Shown here one piece after another: positions 29,373 through 37,404 of a DNA stretch of 64,000 bases. Origin of the DNA: Agromyces protaetiae (GTDB lineage: Bacteria; Actinomycetota; Actinomycetes; Actinomycetales; Microbacteriaceae). Numbering within the stretch: the stretch's first letter is position 1; each line of letters starts with the position of its first letter. The DNA lies in the NCBI RefSeq assembly GCF_030866785.1, contig NZ_CP133018.1, positions 3,038,001 through 3,102,000 on the forward strand, in the 5' to 3' direction. A program made the position numbers and the translations under genes. The notes beneath the pieces are model-generated. The model searched no databases, was not told the DNA's origin, and was given only the letters and a program-made list of their open reading frames with translations.

Positions 29373-30188
29373 ATGGCTCTCGACAACCCCGCCTTCTCCC
29401 GCAACAAGGCATTCTCCAGCAAGGGGGCGGTTGCCGCAGTGCCGGACGTCTCCGCAACCGAGCTGCAGGAGATGTACGACCGCCCCACGACGCCGAACGA
29501 CCGCGAGGTCATGACCGTCGAGGACACGATCGCGAAGTCCGCGCTCTCCTTCGGAATCCTGCTCGCCGGCGCGGCCGTCGGCTGGTTCACCGCCAGCGCG
29601 ATGCCGTGGCTCTGGATCGGCGCGGCGATCGTCGGGCTCGTGCTCGGCCTCGTCAACAGCTTCAAGCGTGAGCCCTCGCCCGCGCTCATCCTGATCTACG
29701 CCGCCGTGCAGGGCGTGTTCGTCGGCGCCATCTCGGCGTTCTTCGAGACCATGGTGCCCGGCATCGTGGGTCAGGCGGTCATCGCCACGCTCGTCGTGGT
29801 GGGCGTGACGCTGGCGCTCTTCGCCTCGGGCAAGATCCGCGCGTCGGCCAAGGCGACGAAGATCTTCCTGGTCGCGATGATCGGCTACGCCGTGTTCTCG
29901 CTCGTGAACTTCGGCCTGATGATCTTCGGCGGCACCGACAGCGCGTTCGGCCTCCGTAGCGAGCCGAGCTTCCTGTTCGGCATCCCGTGGGGTGTGCTCA
30001 TCGGCATCTTCGTCGTGATCCTCGCCGCGTACTCGCTCGTGCTCGACTTCGACTTCATCCAGCAGGGTGTGAAGAACCGCGCGCCGCGCAAGTACGGCTG
30101 GACCGCCGCCTTCGGCATCATGGTCACGGTCATCTGGCTCTACCTCGAGATCCTGCGCATGCTCGCGATCATGCAGTCGAGCGACTGA
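29373..30188 (+). CDS. Bax inhibitor-1 / YccA family membrane protein
   Basis: A 271-residue protein with a ~45-residue polar N-terminus followed by seven hydrophobic helices. The composition and the terminal helix region (DFDFIQQGVKNRAPRKYGW, followed by IMVTVIWLYLEILR) match actinobacterial Bax inhibitor-1/YccA proteins. Members may act as pH-dependent ion leaks or stress modulators; the role here is unknown. A possible -10 GATAAT is at 29281-29286, with a leader of about 80 bases. A strong terminator follows at 30217. Confidence 0.88.
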   Translation: MALDNPAFSRNKAFSSKGAVAAVPDVSATELQEMYDRPTTPNDREVMTVEDTIAKSALSFGILLAGAAVGWFTASAMPWLWIGAAIVGLVLGLVNSFKREPSPALILIYAAVQGVFVGAISAFFETMVPGIVGQAVIATLVVVGVTLALFASGKIRASAKATKIFLVAMIGYAVFSLVNFGLMIFGGTDSAFGLRSEPSFLFGIPWGVLIGIFVVILAAYSLVLDFDFIQQGVKNRAPRKYGWTAAFGIMVTVIWLYLEILRMLAIMQSSD

Positions 30189-30216
30189 CGGATGTCTCGA
30201 ACCTGAGTTCTGCACA

Positions 30217-30250
30217 AACGGGCCGCCCTCCGGGGCGGCCCGTTCTGTAT
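30217..30250 (+). terminator. Terminator of the Bax-inhibitor-like gene
   Basis: An 11-bp perfect stem AACGGGCCGCC/GGCGGCCCGTT with a six-base loop, followed by CTGTATT, starting 28 bases after the stop codon. Confidence 0.8.
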
Positions 30251-30272
30251 TCCGCGGCGAACGCCGATCCCG

Positions 30273-30347
30273 TGCTCAGGAATCTCGAGCCGACACGCCG
30301 GAATCAGGCCGCTCACGCGCGGCGCGTCGCGCGTTCCTTCCTGAGCA
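30273..30347. repeat. CTTGCTCAGGAA element, copy 2
   Basis: TGCTCAGGAA (30273-30282) and TTCCTGAGCA (30338-30347) bound a 75-bp element between two convergent genes. It shares CGACACGCCG and GGCGCGTCGCGC with copy 1 at 15754. Confidence 0.7.
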
Positions 30348-30413
30348 AGGAGACCGCGTCGCGCGGCGGACCGCGGAGCGGGGTGAACGGCTTTCATCCC
30401 CGGCGGGCGGGCG

Positions 30414-31826
30414 TCAGACGGCGGGCCGCGCGGCCTTCGCGAGCAGCACCGCGCGCTCGCGCGCGTTCTCGGTGCGGCGCGCGGCCTCCTCGAACTCGGC
30501 GCGCGCCTCGTCGGTCCGCCCCAATCGGTCGAGGAGCTCGCCGCGCACGCTCGGCACGAGATGGGACATCCGCAGCCGCGGCTCATCGGCGAGGGCATCG
30601 ACGAGCGCGAGCGCCTCAGCGGGCCCCGAGGCCATCGAGACCGCGACAGCGCGGTTGAGGTCGACGATCGGCGAGCGCGTGAGTCGCGACAGCGCGTCGT
30701 AGATCTGCACGATGGCCGCCCAGTCGGTGTCTTCGACGGTCGCCGCGACGTCGTGCTGTTCGGCGATCGCCGCCTGCAAGGCGTAGGCACCCCGTGGTGC
30801 GGCGGCCTCCTCGCCTGGCCCGGCAGGCCCGGCCACGCGGCCGTCGTCCTCGCCGCGCTGCACCGTCACGCGATCGCCCGCCGTCGCTCGATCGACCGTC
30901 GCCTGACCGCTCCTCGAGCGAGCGAGCGCCAGCTCGTCCGCGCGCGCGAGCGCGGCGCGCCCGCGCGTAATCGCTGAACGGTCCCAGCGCCGACGGTCCT
31001 GATCGGCGAGCAGGATCGGGTGCCCGTCGCGATCGAGCCTCGCGGGGAACCGGGCCGAGGTGAGCTCCATGAGCGCGATGAGCCCGTGCACCTCGGGCTC
31101 GCGCGGCACGAGGCCCGCGAGCACGCGCGCGAGTCGCAGGGCTTCGCGGCTGAGCTCCGGTCGCATCCAGTCGTCGCCCGAGCTCGCCGCGTAGCCCTCG
31201 TTGAAGATCAGGTAGAGCACGCCGAGCACGCCCGCGAGACGCCCGGCGAACTCGTCTCGCCCGGGGGTCTCGAACGGCACGTCGGCGTCGGCGAGCGCCT
31301 TCTTCGCCCGGACGATGCGTTGCTGCACCGTCGAGGTCGGTTTGAGCAGCGCCTTGGCGATCTCGTCGGTCGTGAGTCCGCCGACGACCCGCAGCGTCAG
31401 CGCCACCTGCGCCTCGCGCGAGAGCACCGGATGGCACGCGACGAACACGAGCCTGAGCACGTCGTCGTCGATCTGGTCGGGATCCCACGGCGCGGCCTCG
31501 GCCGCCAGCTGCTGCTCGGCCTCGAGGTCGTGCGCGATGGCCGCGATGCGCTCGTCGTAGCGCTCGCGGCGCCGCCACCCGTCGATCGCCTTGCGCTTCG
31601 CGACCGCGGTGAGCCACGCCCCGGGATTCGCGGGCACGCCCTGCTCGGGCCACTGCACGAGTGCGTCGGCGAGCGCATCCTGCGCGAGATCCTCGGCGAG
31701 CCCGAAGTCGCCGACCAGCCGGGTCAGCGTCGCGACGATGCGCGCGGACTCGATGCGCCAGACGGCGACGACGGCGCGCCGCGCGGACTCGTCGTCCGCG
31801 CGGCGCGTGGCCGTGGCATCCGTCAT
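30414..31826 (-). CDS. ECF42-group RNA polymerase sigma factor with TPR-like C-terminus
   Basis: A 470-residue sigma factor. Sigma-2 (about 25-95, FGLAEDLAQDALADALVQWP, GAWLTAVAKRKAIDGWRR) and sigma-4 (about 125-185, LTTDEIAKALLKPTSTVQQR) are followed by a long helical TPR-like domain containing GVLYLIFNEGYAASSGDD, the mark of the ECF42 group. About residues 290-340 carry a variable Gly/Ala/Glu-rich insertion within that domain. It lacks an anti-sigma gene; instead it lies 36 bases downstream of a DGPF protein gene, the usual ECF42 context. Control is thought to involve the C-terminal domain. ATG at 31826; no good ribosome-binding site is visible. Confidence 0.92.
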   Translation of the reverse strand: MTDATATRRADDESARRAVVAVWRIESARIVATLTRLVGDFGLAEDLAQDALADALVQWPEQGVPANPGAWLTAVAKRKAIDGWRRRERYDERIAAIAHDLEAEQQLAAEAAPWDPDQIDDDVLRLVFVACHPVLSREAQVALTLRVVGGLTTDEIAKALLKPTSTVQQRIVRAKKALADADVPFETPGRDEFAGRLAGVLGVLYLIFNEGYAASSGDDWMRPELSREALRLARVLAGLVPREPEVHGLIALMELTSARFPARLDRDGHPILLADQDRRRWDRSAITRGRAALARADELALARSRSGQATVDRATAGDRVTVQRGEDDGRVAGPAGPGEEAAAPRGAYALQAAIAEQHDVAATVEDTDWAAIVQIYDALSRLTRSPIVDLNRAVAVSMASGPAEALALVDALADEPRLRMSHLVPSVRGELLDRLGRTDEARAEFEEAARRTENARERAVLLAKAARPAV

Positions 31827-31862
31827 CTGGGAACCGAGCCGCCGATCAGGCCGGGGCCGCGG

Positions 31863-32294
31863 TCAGGACCGGGCCGCCCGCTCCTCCTGCTCGCGGCGCC
31901 AGCCCTCCTCCTTCTGGATCCATTCGTTGTCCTGCGGGAAGTCCTCGGGGCCGGTCACCCGGCGCACCTCGAGCTTGGCGCCCGGGCCGAGCGGGGCACG
32001 CTTGGCCCACTCGGCGGCCTCCTCCTTCGAGGCGACCTCGAGGATCCAGAAGCCGTTGAACAGCTCTTTGGTCTCCCCGTACGGGCCGTCGGTCACGAGC
32101 GGGGTCTCGCTCTCGAAGTCGACCACGAAGCCCTCGCTCGCGTCGCTGAGGCCCTCGCCGGCGAGCAGCACGCCCGCCTTCATCATCTCCTCGTTGTACC
32201 GGCCCATCGCCGCGATGACCTCGTTGAAGTCCAGCTCTTCGTAAGCTGCGACGGCTTCGTCGTTCGAGCGCATGATCAGCATGTACTTGCTCAC
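31863..32294 (-). CDS. DGPF / YCII-related domain protein
   Basis: A 143-residue YCII-like alpha-beta protein: MSKYMLIMRSNDEAVAAYEE at the start, VTDGPYGETKELFNGFWILE carrying the DGP(F/Y) motif, and a C-terminal charged tail. Such proteins accompany ECF42 sigma factors and are their usual regulon. The reaction is unknown. GTG at 32294 is supported by AAGGAG nine bases upstream. It is the first gene of the pair and sits behind an ECF42-type promoter at 32343-32371, so positive feedback by the downstream sigma factor is likely. Confidence 0.92.
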   Translation of the reverse strand: MSKYMLIMRSNDEAVAAYEELDFNEVIAAMGRYNEEMMKAGVLLAGEGLSDASEGFVVDFESETPLVTDGPYGETKELFNGFWILEVASKEEAAEWAKRAPLGPGAKLEVRRVTGPEDFPQDNEWIQKEEGWRREQEERAARS

Positions 32295-32342
32295 GGTGAT
32301 TCTCCTTCGTGATGGGGCCGCGTCTCGACCCTCTCATTCAGG

Positions 32343-32371
32343 ACGTCGAACGGGAAGACGCGGGATCGACA
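32343..32371 (-). promoter_or_regulatory. ECF42-type promoter
   Basis: -35 TGTCGA (32366-32371) and -10 CGACGT (32343-32348) with a 17-base spacer, in the direction of the DGPF-sigma operon. This matches the TGTCGA/CGA pattern reported for ECF42-dependent promoters in Streptomyces. Confidence 0.7.
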
Positions 32372-32407
32372 CGGTGCGGAAAAACTCTGAATCTCCACTT
32401 GTGCGGC

Positions 32408-32464
32408 GCGCCAGGTGTGCAGCGCCGCGCCAGCAGTGGTGGCGCGGCGCTGCACACCTGGCGC
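32408..32464. repeat. 57-bp palindromic repeat, copy A
   Basis: Two perfect 25-bp arms (32408-32432 and 32440-32464), beginning GCGCCAGGTGTGCAGCG, around a seven-base loop. It lies 17 bases past the stop of the FAD-monooxygenase gene and is collinear with copy B at 34282-34338. Confidence 0.85.
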
Positions 32465-32480
32465 AGAGCGTGACCGAAGT

Positions 32481-33632
32481 TCAGCGGGCCGCGAGCGTCG
32501 ACCGCTCTCGATCGGACGCAGCTCGACGACTCGAGGCGGTGGCGATCGAGACCGCACCAAGCGCGAGATCGCGAAGCGGTTGCGCCCGCTCGGCCGTTGC
32601 GACGCGCATGACCGTCGAGGAGGCTCGCGCCAGCCGGCGCGTGCGCCGACGGCGCGCCCGGTTGTATTCGGCGAGCGCAGTTTCGGTCGGATGCTCCGCG
32701 AGCAGCCGGGCCAACGTCACAGCGTCGACGATCGCCTCGCAGCCGCCGCGGCCGAGGTTCGGGGTCATCGCGTGCGCGGCGTCGCCGACGAGCACCCGCC
32801 GGTCACGTACGTAGGTCGGCAACGCCGGCGTCACCCAGATCCGTTGCGCGAGCGTGGTCTCTGGAGTGGCCGCGTCGAGGACCCTGCGGACGGCCGCTCC
32901 GGCCCCGCCGGTCGCGCGCACCCGCACCCGGGCCTCCTCGAGCGCGTCGGCCACGTCGACGTGCCTCGGCCCGAGCGAGGAGCGGAACGCCGTGAACCAG
33001 TTCGTGCCATCGCGGTGCGGCCCCATGCCGATCAGCTGTCCGCGCGCCCAGTACTCGCCCATGTCGGCTGGATCGATCGGCTCGGGGAGCACACCACGTA
33101 CGGCGAGGAACGGCGTTTCGATCGCCGACGCCTGCTCGGGCCAGGTCTGTCGGCGCACGGCGCTGTGGACGCCGTCCGCGCCGACGACGATGGGCCGGTC
33201 GGCACCGGCGCCGCGAGCACCGGCGCCGTGGGCCACGGTGTCGTGGGCGAGTTCGTCGAGGTCGACCTCGTCGATGCGGCCGTGGACCCGGCGCACACCG
33301 GCCGGCACCGCGCCGTCGAGGGCGATCAGCAGGTCACGCCGGCCGACGAGCGGAGACGCCGGTACGTCGGATGCCACCGTCCGGCGGCCGTCCACGCGCC
33401 GGATCGGGAACCGCGTGACGTGCGGGCTGACGGCCGCGAGCTCGTCGAGGACGCCGAGCTCGTCGAGGGCGCGCTGCGCCTCCGGCCACATCGCGAGGCT
33501 CGTCGCGACATCGGGGAGCCGGGTCCGCGGCTCGACGATCGTGACGTCGAACCGGTGGGGATCGAGCGCGGCGGCGAGTGCGAGGCCGGCGATGCCTCCG
33601 CCGCCGATGACGATGGTGCGGCGAGTGCTCAT
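32481..33632 (-). CDS. FAD-dependent monooxygenase
   Basis: A 383-residue group A flavoprotein hydroxylase. The dinucleotide-binding motif is IGGGGIAGLALAAAL near the start, the DG motif is GADGVHSAVRR, and the GD motif is VLVGDAAHAMTPNLGRGG. The substrate is likely a small aromatic or drug-like compound, as in TetX/kynurenine-monooxygenase relatives, but this is not determined. ATG 33632 lies seven bases after TAGACT, so the message is probably leaderless. It is divergent from a TetR regulator with an inverted-repeat operator between them, and both genes are bracketed by 57-bp palindromes. Confidence 0.92.
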   Translation of the reverse strand: MSTRRTIVIGGGGIAGLALAAALDPHRFDVTIVEPRTRLPDVATSLAMWPEAQRALDELGVLDELAAVSPHVTRFPIRRVDGRRTVASDVPASPLVGRRDLLIALDGAVPAGVRRVHGRIDEVDLDELAHDTVAHGAGARGAGADRPIVVGADGVHSAVRRQTWPEQASAIETPFLAVRGVLPEPIDPADMGEYWARGQLIGMGPHRDGTNWFTAFRSSLGPRHVDVADALEEARVRVRATGGAGAAVRRVLDAATPETTLAQRIWVTPALPTYVRDRRVLVGDAAHAMTPNLGRGGCEAIVDAVTLARLLAEHPTETALAEYNRARRRRTRRLARASSTVMRVATAERAQPLRDLALGAVSIATASSRRAASDRERSTLAAR

Positions 33633-33639
33633 GTCGCCG

Positions 33640-33680
33640 AGTCTACTACTTTTGTAGTGGTGGGTCACGACAAAAGTAGT
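33640..33680. promoter_or_regulatory. Divergent promoters and TetR operator
   Basis: ACTACTTTTGTAGT (33645-33658) is itself a palindrome, and ACAAAAGTAGT (33670-33680) repeats its half inverted. The -10 of the monooxygenase gene (TAGACT, 33640-33645) touches the first site. The TetR gene has its -10 TACACT at 33700-33705. The AT-rich operator stands out from its surroundings. A TetR dimer here would repress both genes. Confidence 0.75.
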
Positions 33681-33712
33681 GCCGGTCGTCGGGGCTCGAT
33701 ACACTCGCACGC

Positions 33713-34249
33713 ATGCAGGATCGCCGCGCCCAGGTCGCCGACGCCGCGCTCGAGCTCGTCGCCGAGTCGGGCCTCAAGGCGCTCACGCATCGCGCCGTCG
33801 ATCAGCGCGCTGGCGTCCCCATCGGCACGACCTCCAACTACCACCGCACGCGCGCGGCGCTCGTCGACGCCGTCATCGCGAAGCTCGAGGCGCGCGACCT
33901 CGCCGTGTGGGAGACCGACCGCGACACTCCCCCACCGGCCGACGCCGACGAGTTCGCCGACGCGCTCGCGAGGTACCTCGGCGTCTTCGCCGGCCCGCAG
34001 GCCGCGCTCACCCGGGCCCGCTTCGCCGTCTCGGTCGCCGAACCGGCCGCGGTCGCCGCCGCCCACGGGCGGTTCATGACCCTCGCCGAGCAGATGCTCA
34101 CGCACGCGCAGATCGCCGACCCGGCCGAACGAGCCCGCTGGCTCGCCGACTACTGCGACGGCATGCTCTTCCACCAGGTCACCGCGAGGCGGGACGAGAC
34201 GCTCGACCTCGCGCCGCACCGGCGCGCCATCCGCGCCCTGCTCGCCTGA
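33713..34249 (+). CDS. TetR/AcrR-family transcriptional repressor
   Basis: A 178-residue regulator. The N-terminal helix-turn-helix is seen at about residues 5-50 (AALELVAESGLKALTHRAVD, then GVPIGTTSNYHRTR). The remaining helices form the ligand-binding and dimer part. ATG 33713 is seven bases after TACACT (33700-33705), without a Shine-Dalgarno, so leaderless. It is divergent from the FAD-monooxygenase gene and should control it through the ACTAC palindromes between them. The inducer is probably a substrate of the monooxygenase. Confidence 0.93.
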   Translation: MQDRRAQVADAALELVAESGLKALTHRAVDQRAGVPIGTTSNYHRTRAALVDAVIAKLEARDLAVWETDRDTPPPADADEFADALARYLGVFAGPQAALTRARFAVSVAEPAAVAAAHGRFMTLAEQMLTHAQIADPAERARWLADYCDGMLFHQVTARRDETLDLAPHRRAIRALLA

Positions 34250-34281
34250 CCGCGCACCGACCGTGGCGGCCCGACGCCTCC

Positions 34282-34338
34282 GCGCCAGTTCTGCACCACC
34301 GCGCCAGCAATGCTGGCGCAACGCCGCAGAGCTGGCGC
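34282..34338. repeat. 57-bp palindromic repeat, copy B
   Basis: Outer arms GCGCCAGTTCTGC (34282-34294) and GCAGAGCTGGCGC (34326-34338) match at 12 of 13 positions; the inner arms GCGCCAGCA/TGCTGGCGC (34301-34319) are perfect. Same length and layout as copy A. It lies 33 bases past the tetR stop and 58 past the guaA stop, so it may terminate both. Confidence 0.85.
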
Positions 34339-34395
34339 GGAGCGCCAGGGGTCGCTGGCTGTCGAGTCAGCGGACGGGAGACAGCGCCAGCCGCG

Positions 34396-35976
34396 TCACT
34401 CCCACTCGATGGTCCCGGGTGGCTTCGACGTGACGTCGAGCACGACCCGGTTGACCTCGGGCACCTCGTTGGTGATGCGGTTCGAGATGCGCGCGAGCAC
34501 GTCGTACGGCAGACGCGTCCAGTCCGCGGTCATCGCGTCCTCGGACGACACCGGGCGCAGCACGATCGGGTGGCCGTACGTGCGACCGTCGCCCTGCACA
34601 CCCACCGAGCGGACGTCGGCGAGCAGCACGACCGGGCACTGCCAGATCTCCTGATCGAGGCCCGCCGCGGTCAGCTCCTCGCGCGCGATGGCGTCGGCCT
34701 CGCGGAGCAGAGCGAGACGATCACGGGTGACCTCGCCCACGATGCGGATGCCGAGGCCTGGCCCCGGAAACGGCTGACGGCCGACGATGCCCTCGGGCAG
34801 GCCGAGCTCGCGGCCGATGGCGCGCACCTCGTCCTTGAACAGCGTGCGCAGCGGTTCGACGAGCGCGAACTGCAGGTCTTCGGGGAGCCCGCCGACATTG
34901 TGGTGGCTCTTGATGTTCGCGGTGCCCGTGCCGCCGCCCGACTCGACGACGTCGGGGTAGAGCGTGCCCTGCACGAGGAATCTGATCGGCTCGCCCTCGG
35001 CCGCGGCCTCGGCGATCAGGTCGCGCTCGGCCTGCTCGAACGCCCGGATGAACTCGCGGCCGATGATCTTACGCTTCTGCTCGGGGTCTGACACGCCTGC
35101 GAGGGCATCGAGGAACGTGTCGGCGGCATCGACAGTCACGAGGTTGACGCCGGTGGCCGCGACGTAGTCCTCCTGCACCTGCTCGCGCTCACCCTTGCGG
35201 AGCAGCCCGTGGTCGACGAAGACCGCGGTGAGCTGGTCGCCGACGGCCTCCTGCACGAGCGCGGTCGAGACCGCGGAGTCCACGCCGCCCGAGAGTGCCG
35301 AGATGACGCGCGCCGAACCGACCTGTTCGCGGATGCGCGCGACCTGCTCGGCGATGACGTTGCCCGCGTTCCAGTCGGCGGGGATGCCCGCGGCACGGTG
35401 CAGGAAGTTCTCGATGACCGCCTGTCCGAACGGCGAATGCTTCACCTCGGGGTGCCATTGCACGCCGTAGAAGCCGCGCTCGTCGTTCGCGAACGCCGCG
35501 ACCGGCGTCGCCGCGGTCGACGCGAGCACCTGGAACCCCTCGGGGGCCCGGGCGACCGAGTCGCCGTGGCTCATCCACACCGTCTGCGCCGACGGCTGCC
35601 CCCCGACGAGCGCGTTGCCGTCGTCGGTGCGCACCGTCACGTCGGTCGAGCCGTACTCGCGCTGGCCCGTGTGCGCCACCTCGCCGCCGAGCTGCTGCGC
35701 CATGACCTGGAACCCGTAGCAGATGCCGAGCGTCGGCACGCCGAGCTCGAGGATGCCGGGGTCGAGCGCCGGCGCGCCCTCCTCGTAGACCGAACTCGGC
35801 CCACCCGAGAGGACGATGCCGACCGGGTTGAGTGCCCGCACCTCTTCGGCCGTGACGGTGTGCGGCACGATCTCCGAGTAGACGGATGCCTCGCGCACAC
35901 GCCGCGCGATGAGCTGCGCGTACTGTGCACCGAAGTCGACGACGAGGACGGGACGCTGCTCGGTCTCGCTGCTCAC
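34396..35976 (-). CDS. guaA: GMP synthase (glutamine-hydrolysing)
   Basis: A 526-residue enzyme aminating XMP to GMP. The class I glutaminase domain has the nucleophile in [11 protein letters not shown] and the partner His/Glu in [10 protein letters not shown]. The ATP-pyrophosphatase domain begins with the P-loop [11 protein letters not shown], and the C-terminal dimerisation domain ends PPGTIEWE as in all GuaA. GTG at 35976 overlaps the DUF3817 stop (GTGA). guaB3 and guaB, for the same pathway, lie 5-9 kb away. Confidence 0.97.
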   Translation of the reverse strand: MSSETEQRPVLVVDFGAQYAQLIARRVREASVYSEIVPHTVTAEEVRALNPVGIVLSGGPSSVYEEGAPALDPGILELGVPTLGICYGFQVMAQQLGGEVAHTGQREYGSTDVTVRTDDGNALVGGQPSAQTVWMSHGDSVARAPEGFQVLASTAATPVAAFANDERGFYGVQWHPEVKHSPFGQAVIENFLHRAAGIPADWNAGNVIAEQVARIREQVGSARVISALSGGVDSAVSTALVQEAVGDQLTAVFVDHGLLRKGEREQVQEDYVAATGVNLVTVDAADTFLDALAGVSDPEQKRKIIGREFIRAFEQAERDLIAEAAAEGEPIRFLVQGTLYPDVVESGGGTGTANIKSHHNVGGLPEDLQFALVEPLRTLFKDEVRAIGRELGLPEGIVGRQPFPGPGLGIRIVGEVTRDRLALLREADAIAREELTAAGLDQEIWQCPVVLLADVRSVGVQGDGRTYGHPIVLRPVSSEDAMTADWTRLPYDVLARISNRITNEVPEVNRVVLDVTSKPPGTIEWE

Positions 35977-36461
35977 TGGGCGGCCTCCATGGGCTCGGAA
36001 TCGCTGGGTCTGGAATCGACGGATGCCTCGGCGGCACGTTGCGCGAGGTACGCCTTGACCTCACGGCCGATGCGGACCTCGAGGAAGAACGAGAGGAACG
36101 GGATGATCCCGCCGCTCGCGAGGAGCAGGAACTTCCAGAACGGCCAGCGCATGATGCTCCAGAGCCGGAAGTTGCTGAACAGGTAGACCACGTAGAACCA
36201 GCCGTGCGCGATCAGGATGCCGGTCGAGAGGTTCACGCCGACGCCGGTCGACTCGAGCCCTTCGGCGGTCTCGATCATCGGCTGGAAGGAAAGGAACCCG
36301 CCCGGGCCGAAGCCGTACAGCTCGAGATGCCAGATGTACTTCAGCAGCATCTCGGCGGTGAGCAGCAGCAGCATCACACCGGTGACCACCGAGGCGACCT
36401 GGTAGAACCGCAGCGCCCCGCGAATGCGCGGCAGATCGGCGAGTTTCGGCTCGAGGGGCAT
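35973..36461 (-). CDS. DUF3817 membrane protein
   Basis: A 162-residue protein with three or four hydrophobic helices (about 18-40, 78-98, 105-130), the DUF3817 pattern common in actinobacteria; [16 protein letters not shown] is typical. The function is unknown. ATG 36461 lies six bases after TAGACT (36468-36473), and this -10 overlaps the SURF1 stop codon, so the gene probably has its own leaderless transcript while also being in line with SURF1. The C-terminus overlaps guaA by four bases. Its tail contains EASVDSRPS, encoded by the GGATGCCTCG word. Confidence 0.85.
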   Translation of the reverse strand: MPLEPKLADLPRIRGALRFYQVASVVTGVMLLLLTAEMLLKYIWHLELYGFGPGGFLSFQPMIETAEGLESTGVGVNLSTGILIAHGWFYVVYLFSNFRLWSIMRWPFWKFLLLASGGIIPFLSFFLEVRIGREVKAYLAQRAAEASVDSRPSDSEPMEAAQ

Positions 36462-36470
36462 GGGTCCAGT

Positions 36471-37268
36471 CTACGTGCCGCTCGATGCGGCCACGTCCTT
36501 CGCCCGCTCGGCCTCCGCCTGCTTCTCCTGCTCGCGTTCGACCGCGTCGCGCACGAGCCGGTACCAGAGGTAGACCGCGAATCCGGCGAAGAGCGCCCAC
36601 TCGACCGCGTAGAAGATGTTCAGCCAGTTCACCTCGACGGCCTGCTCGGGCGGCGGAGAGGAGATCGCGGTCAGGCCGTCGGCGGGATCGGCGGCGGTGA
36701 CGTACCCGAAGTACACGGGACGGTCGTCGTAGTCGGCCCAGACGTTGATGAGCTGCGCAACCGCGACGGTCTTCATCGCGTACACGTCGGCGTCGTCTTC
36801 CGGAAGCATGGGCGCCTCGCTCGGCAGGAACCGGCCGGTCAAGGTGATCGGGTCCGGTCCGGCGAGCGCGTCGAACCGCTCGAGCGCCGCCTCGGCTTCG
36901 TCGCGGTGGGCCGCCCAGCCCAGCGCGACGGGCAGACCGCCCTCCGCTCCATCCGTCACCTCGAGGTGCGCGACCACCCACGTGCCGGCGACCCCATCAT
37001 TCAGTCGCCCGTCGACCAGCACCGTGTCGCCGGGGATGAACACGCCCGTGAGCTCGACCATCTGCCCGGTCGCCGACTGCGGCGTCGGGGCGTTCGGCTC
37101 GACGAAACCGGCGAACGATCGCACGTCCTCGGTCGGCGCGACCTCGACCGAGGCCTGCTCGACCGCGCGTTCGATCTGCCACTGCCCGAGGGCCGCGAAG
37201 GCGGCAGCTATCCCGAGGGCGAGCAGCAGCGCGAGCACCCAACGCGGGCGCAGCATCATGCGGAGCAC
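36471..37268 (-). CDS. SURF1-family protein
   Basis: A 265-residue protein with one membrane helix at each end (about 8-28 and 215-240) and a large domain between them. The N-terminal GQWQIERA, RLNDGVAGTWVVAHLEV with the WVV segment and the C-terminal NIFYAVEWALFAGFAVYLW are SURF1-like. SURF1 proteins help assemble cytochrome c oxidase, probably in heme a insertion. GTG 37268 is chosen because TAGGCT (37275-37280) precedes it by six bases (leaderless); internal ATGs at 37259 and 37256 are alternatives. Confidence 0.88.
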   Translation of the reverse strand: MLRMMLRPRWVLALLLALGIAAAFAALGQWQIERAVEQASVEVAPTEDVRSFAGFVEPNAPTPQSATGQMVELTGVFIPGDTVLVDGRLNDGVAGTWVVAHLEVTDGAEGGLPVALGWAAHRDEAEAALERFDALAGPDPITLTGRFLPSEAPMLPEDDADVYAMKTVAVAQLINVWADYDDRPVYFGYVTAADPADGLTAISSPPPEQAVEVNWLNIFYAVEWALFAGFAVYLWYRLVRDAVEREQEKQAEAERAKDVAASSGT

Positions 37269-37377
37269 CCCGCCAGCCTAACGACCCTCGCCTGCGGAGC
37301 CGCTGGGGGCGGCGCGGTGCTCACACCGCTCGACCACGACGACCGGCCGTTCATTTCGCCATCACCGGCGGTTCACT

Positions 37378-37383
37378 TAGGAT
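37378..37383 (+). promoter_or_regulatory. -10 box of the LtaS-like gene
   Basis: TAGGAT about 20 bases before the GTG start at 37405; the -35 region is weak (TTCGCC). The leader would be about 15 bases. Confidence 0.35.
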
Positions 37384-37404
37384 CGTCGTGCCCCTTCTCC
37401 CCCC

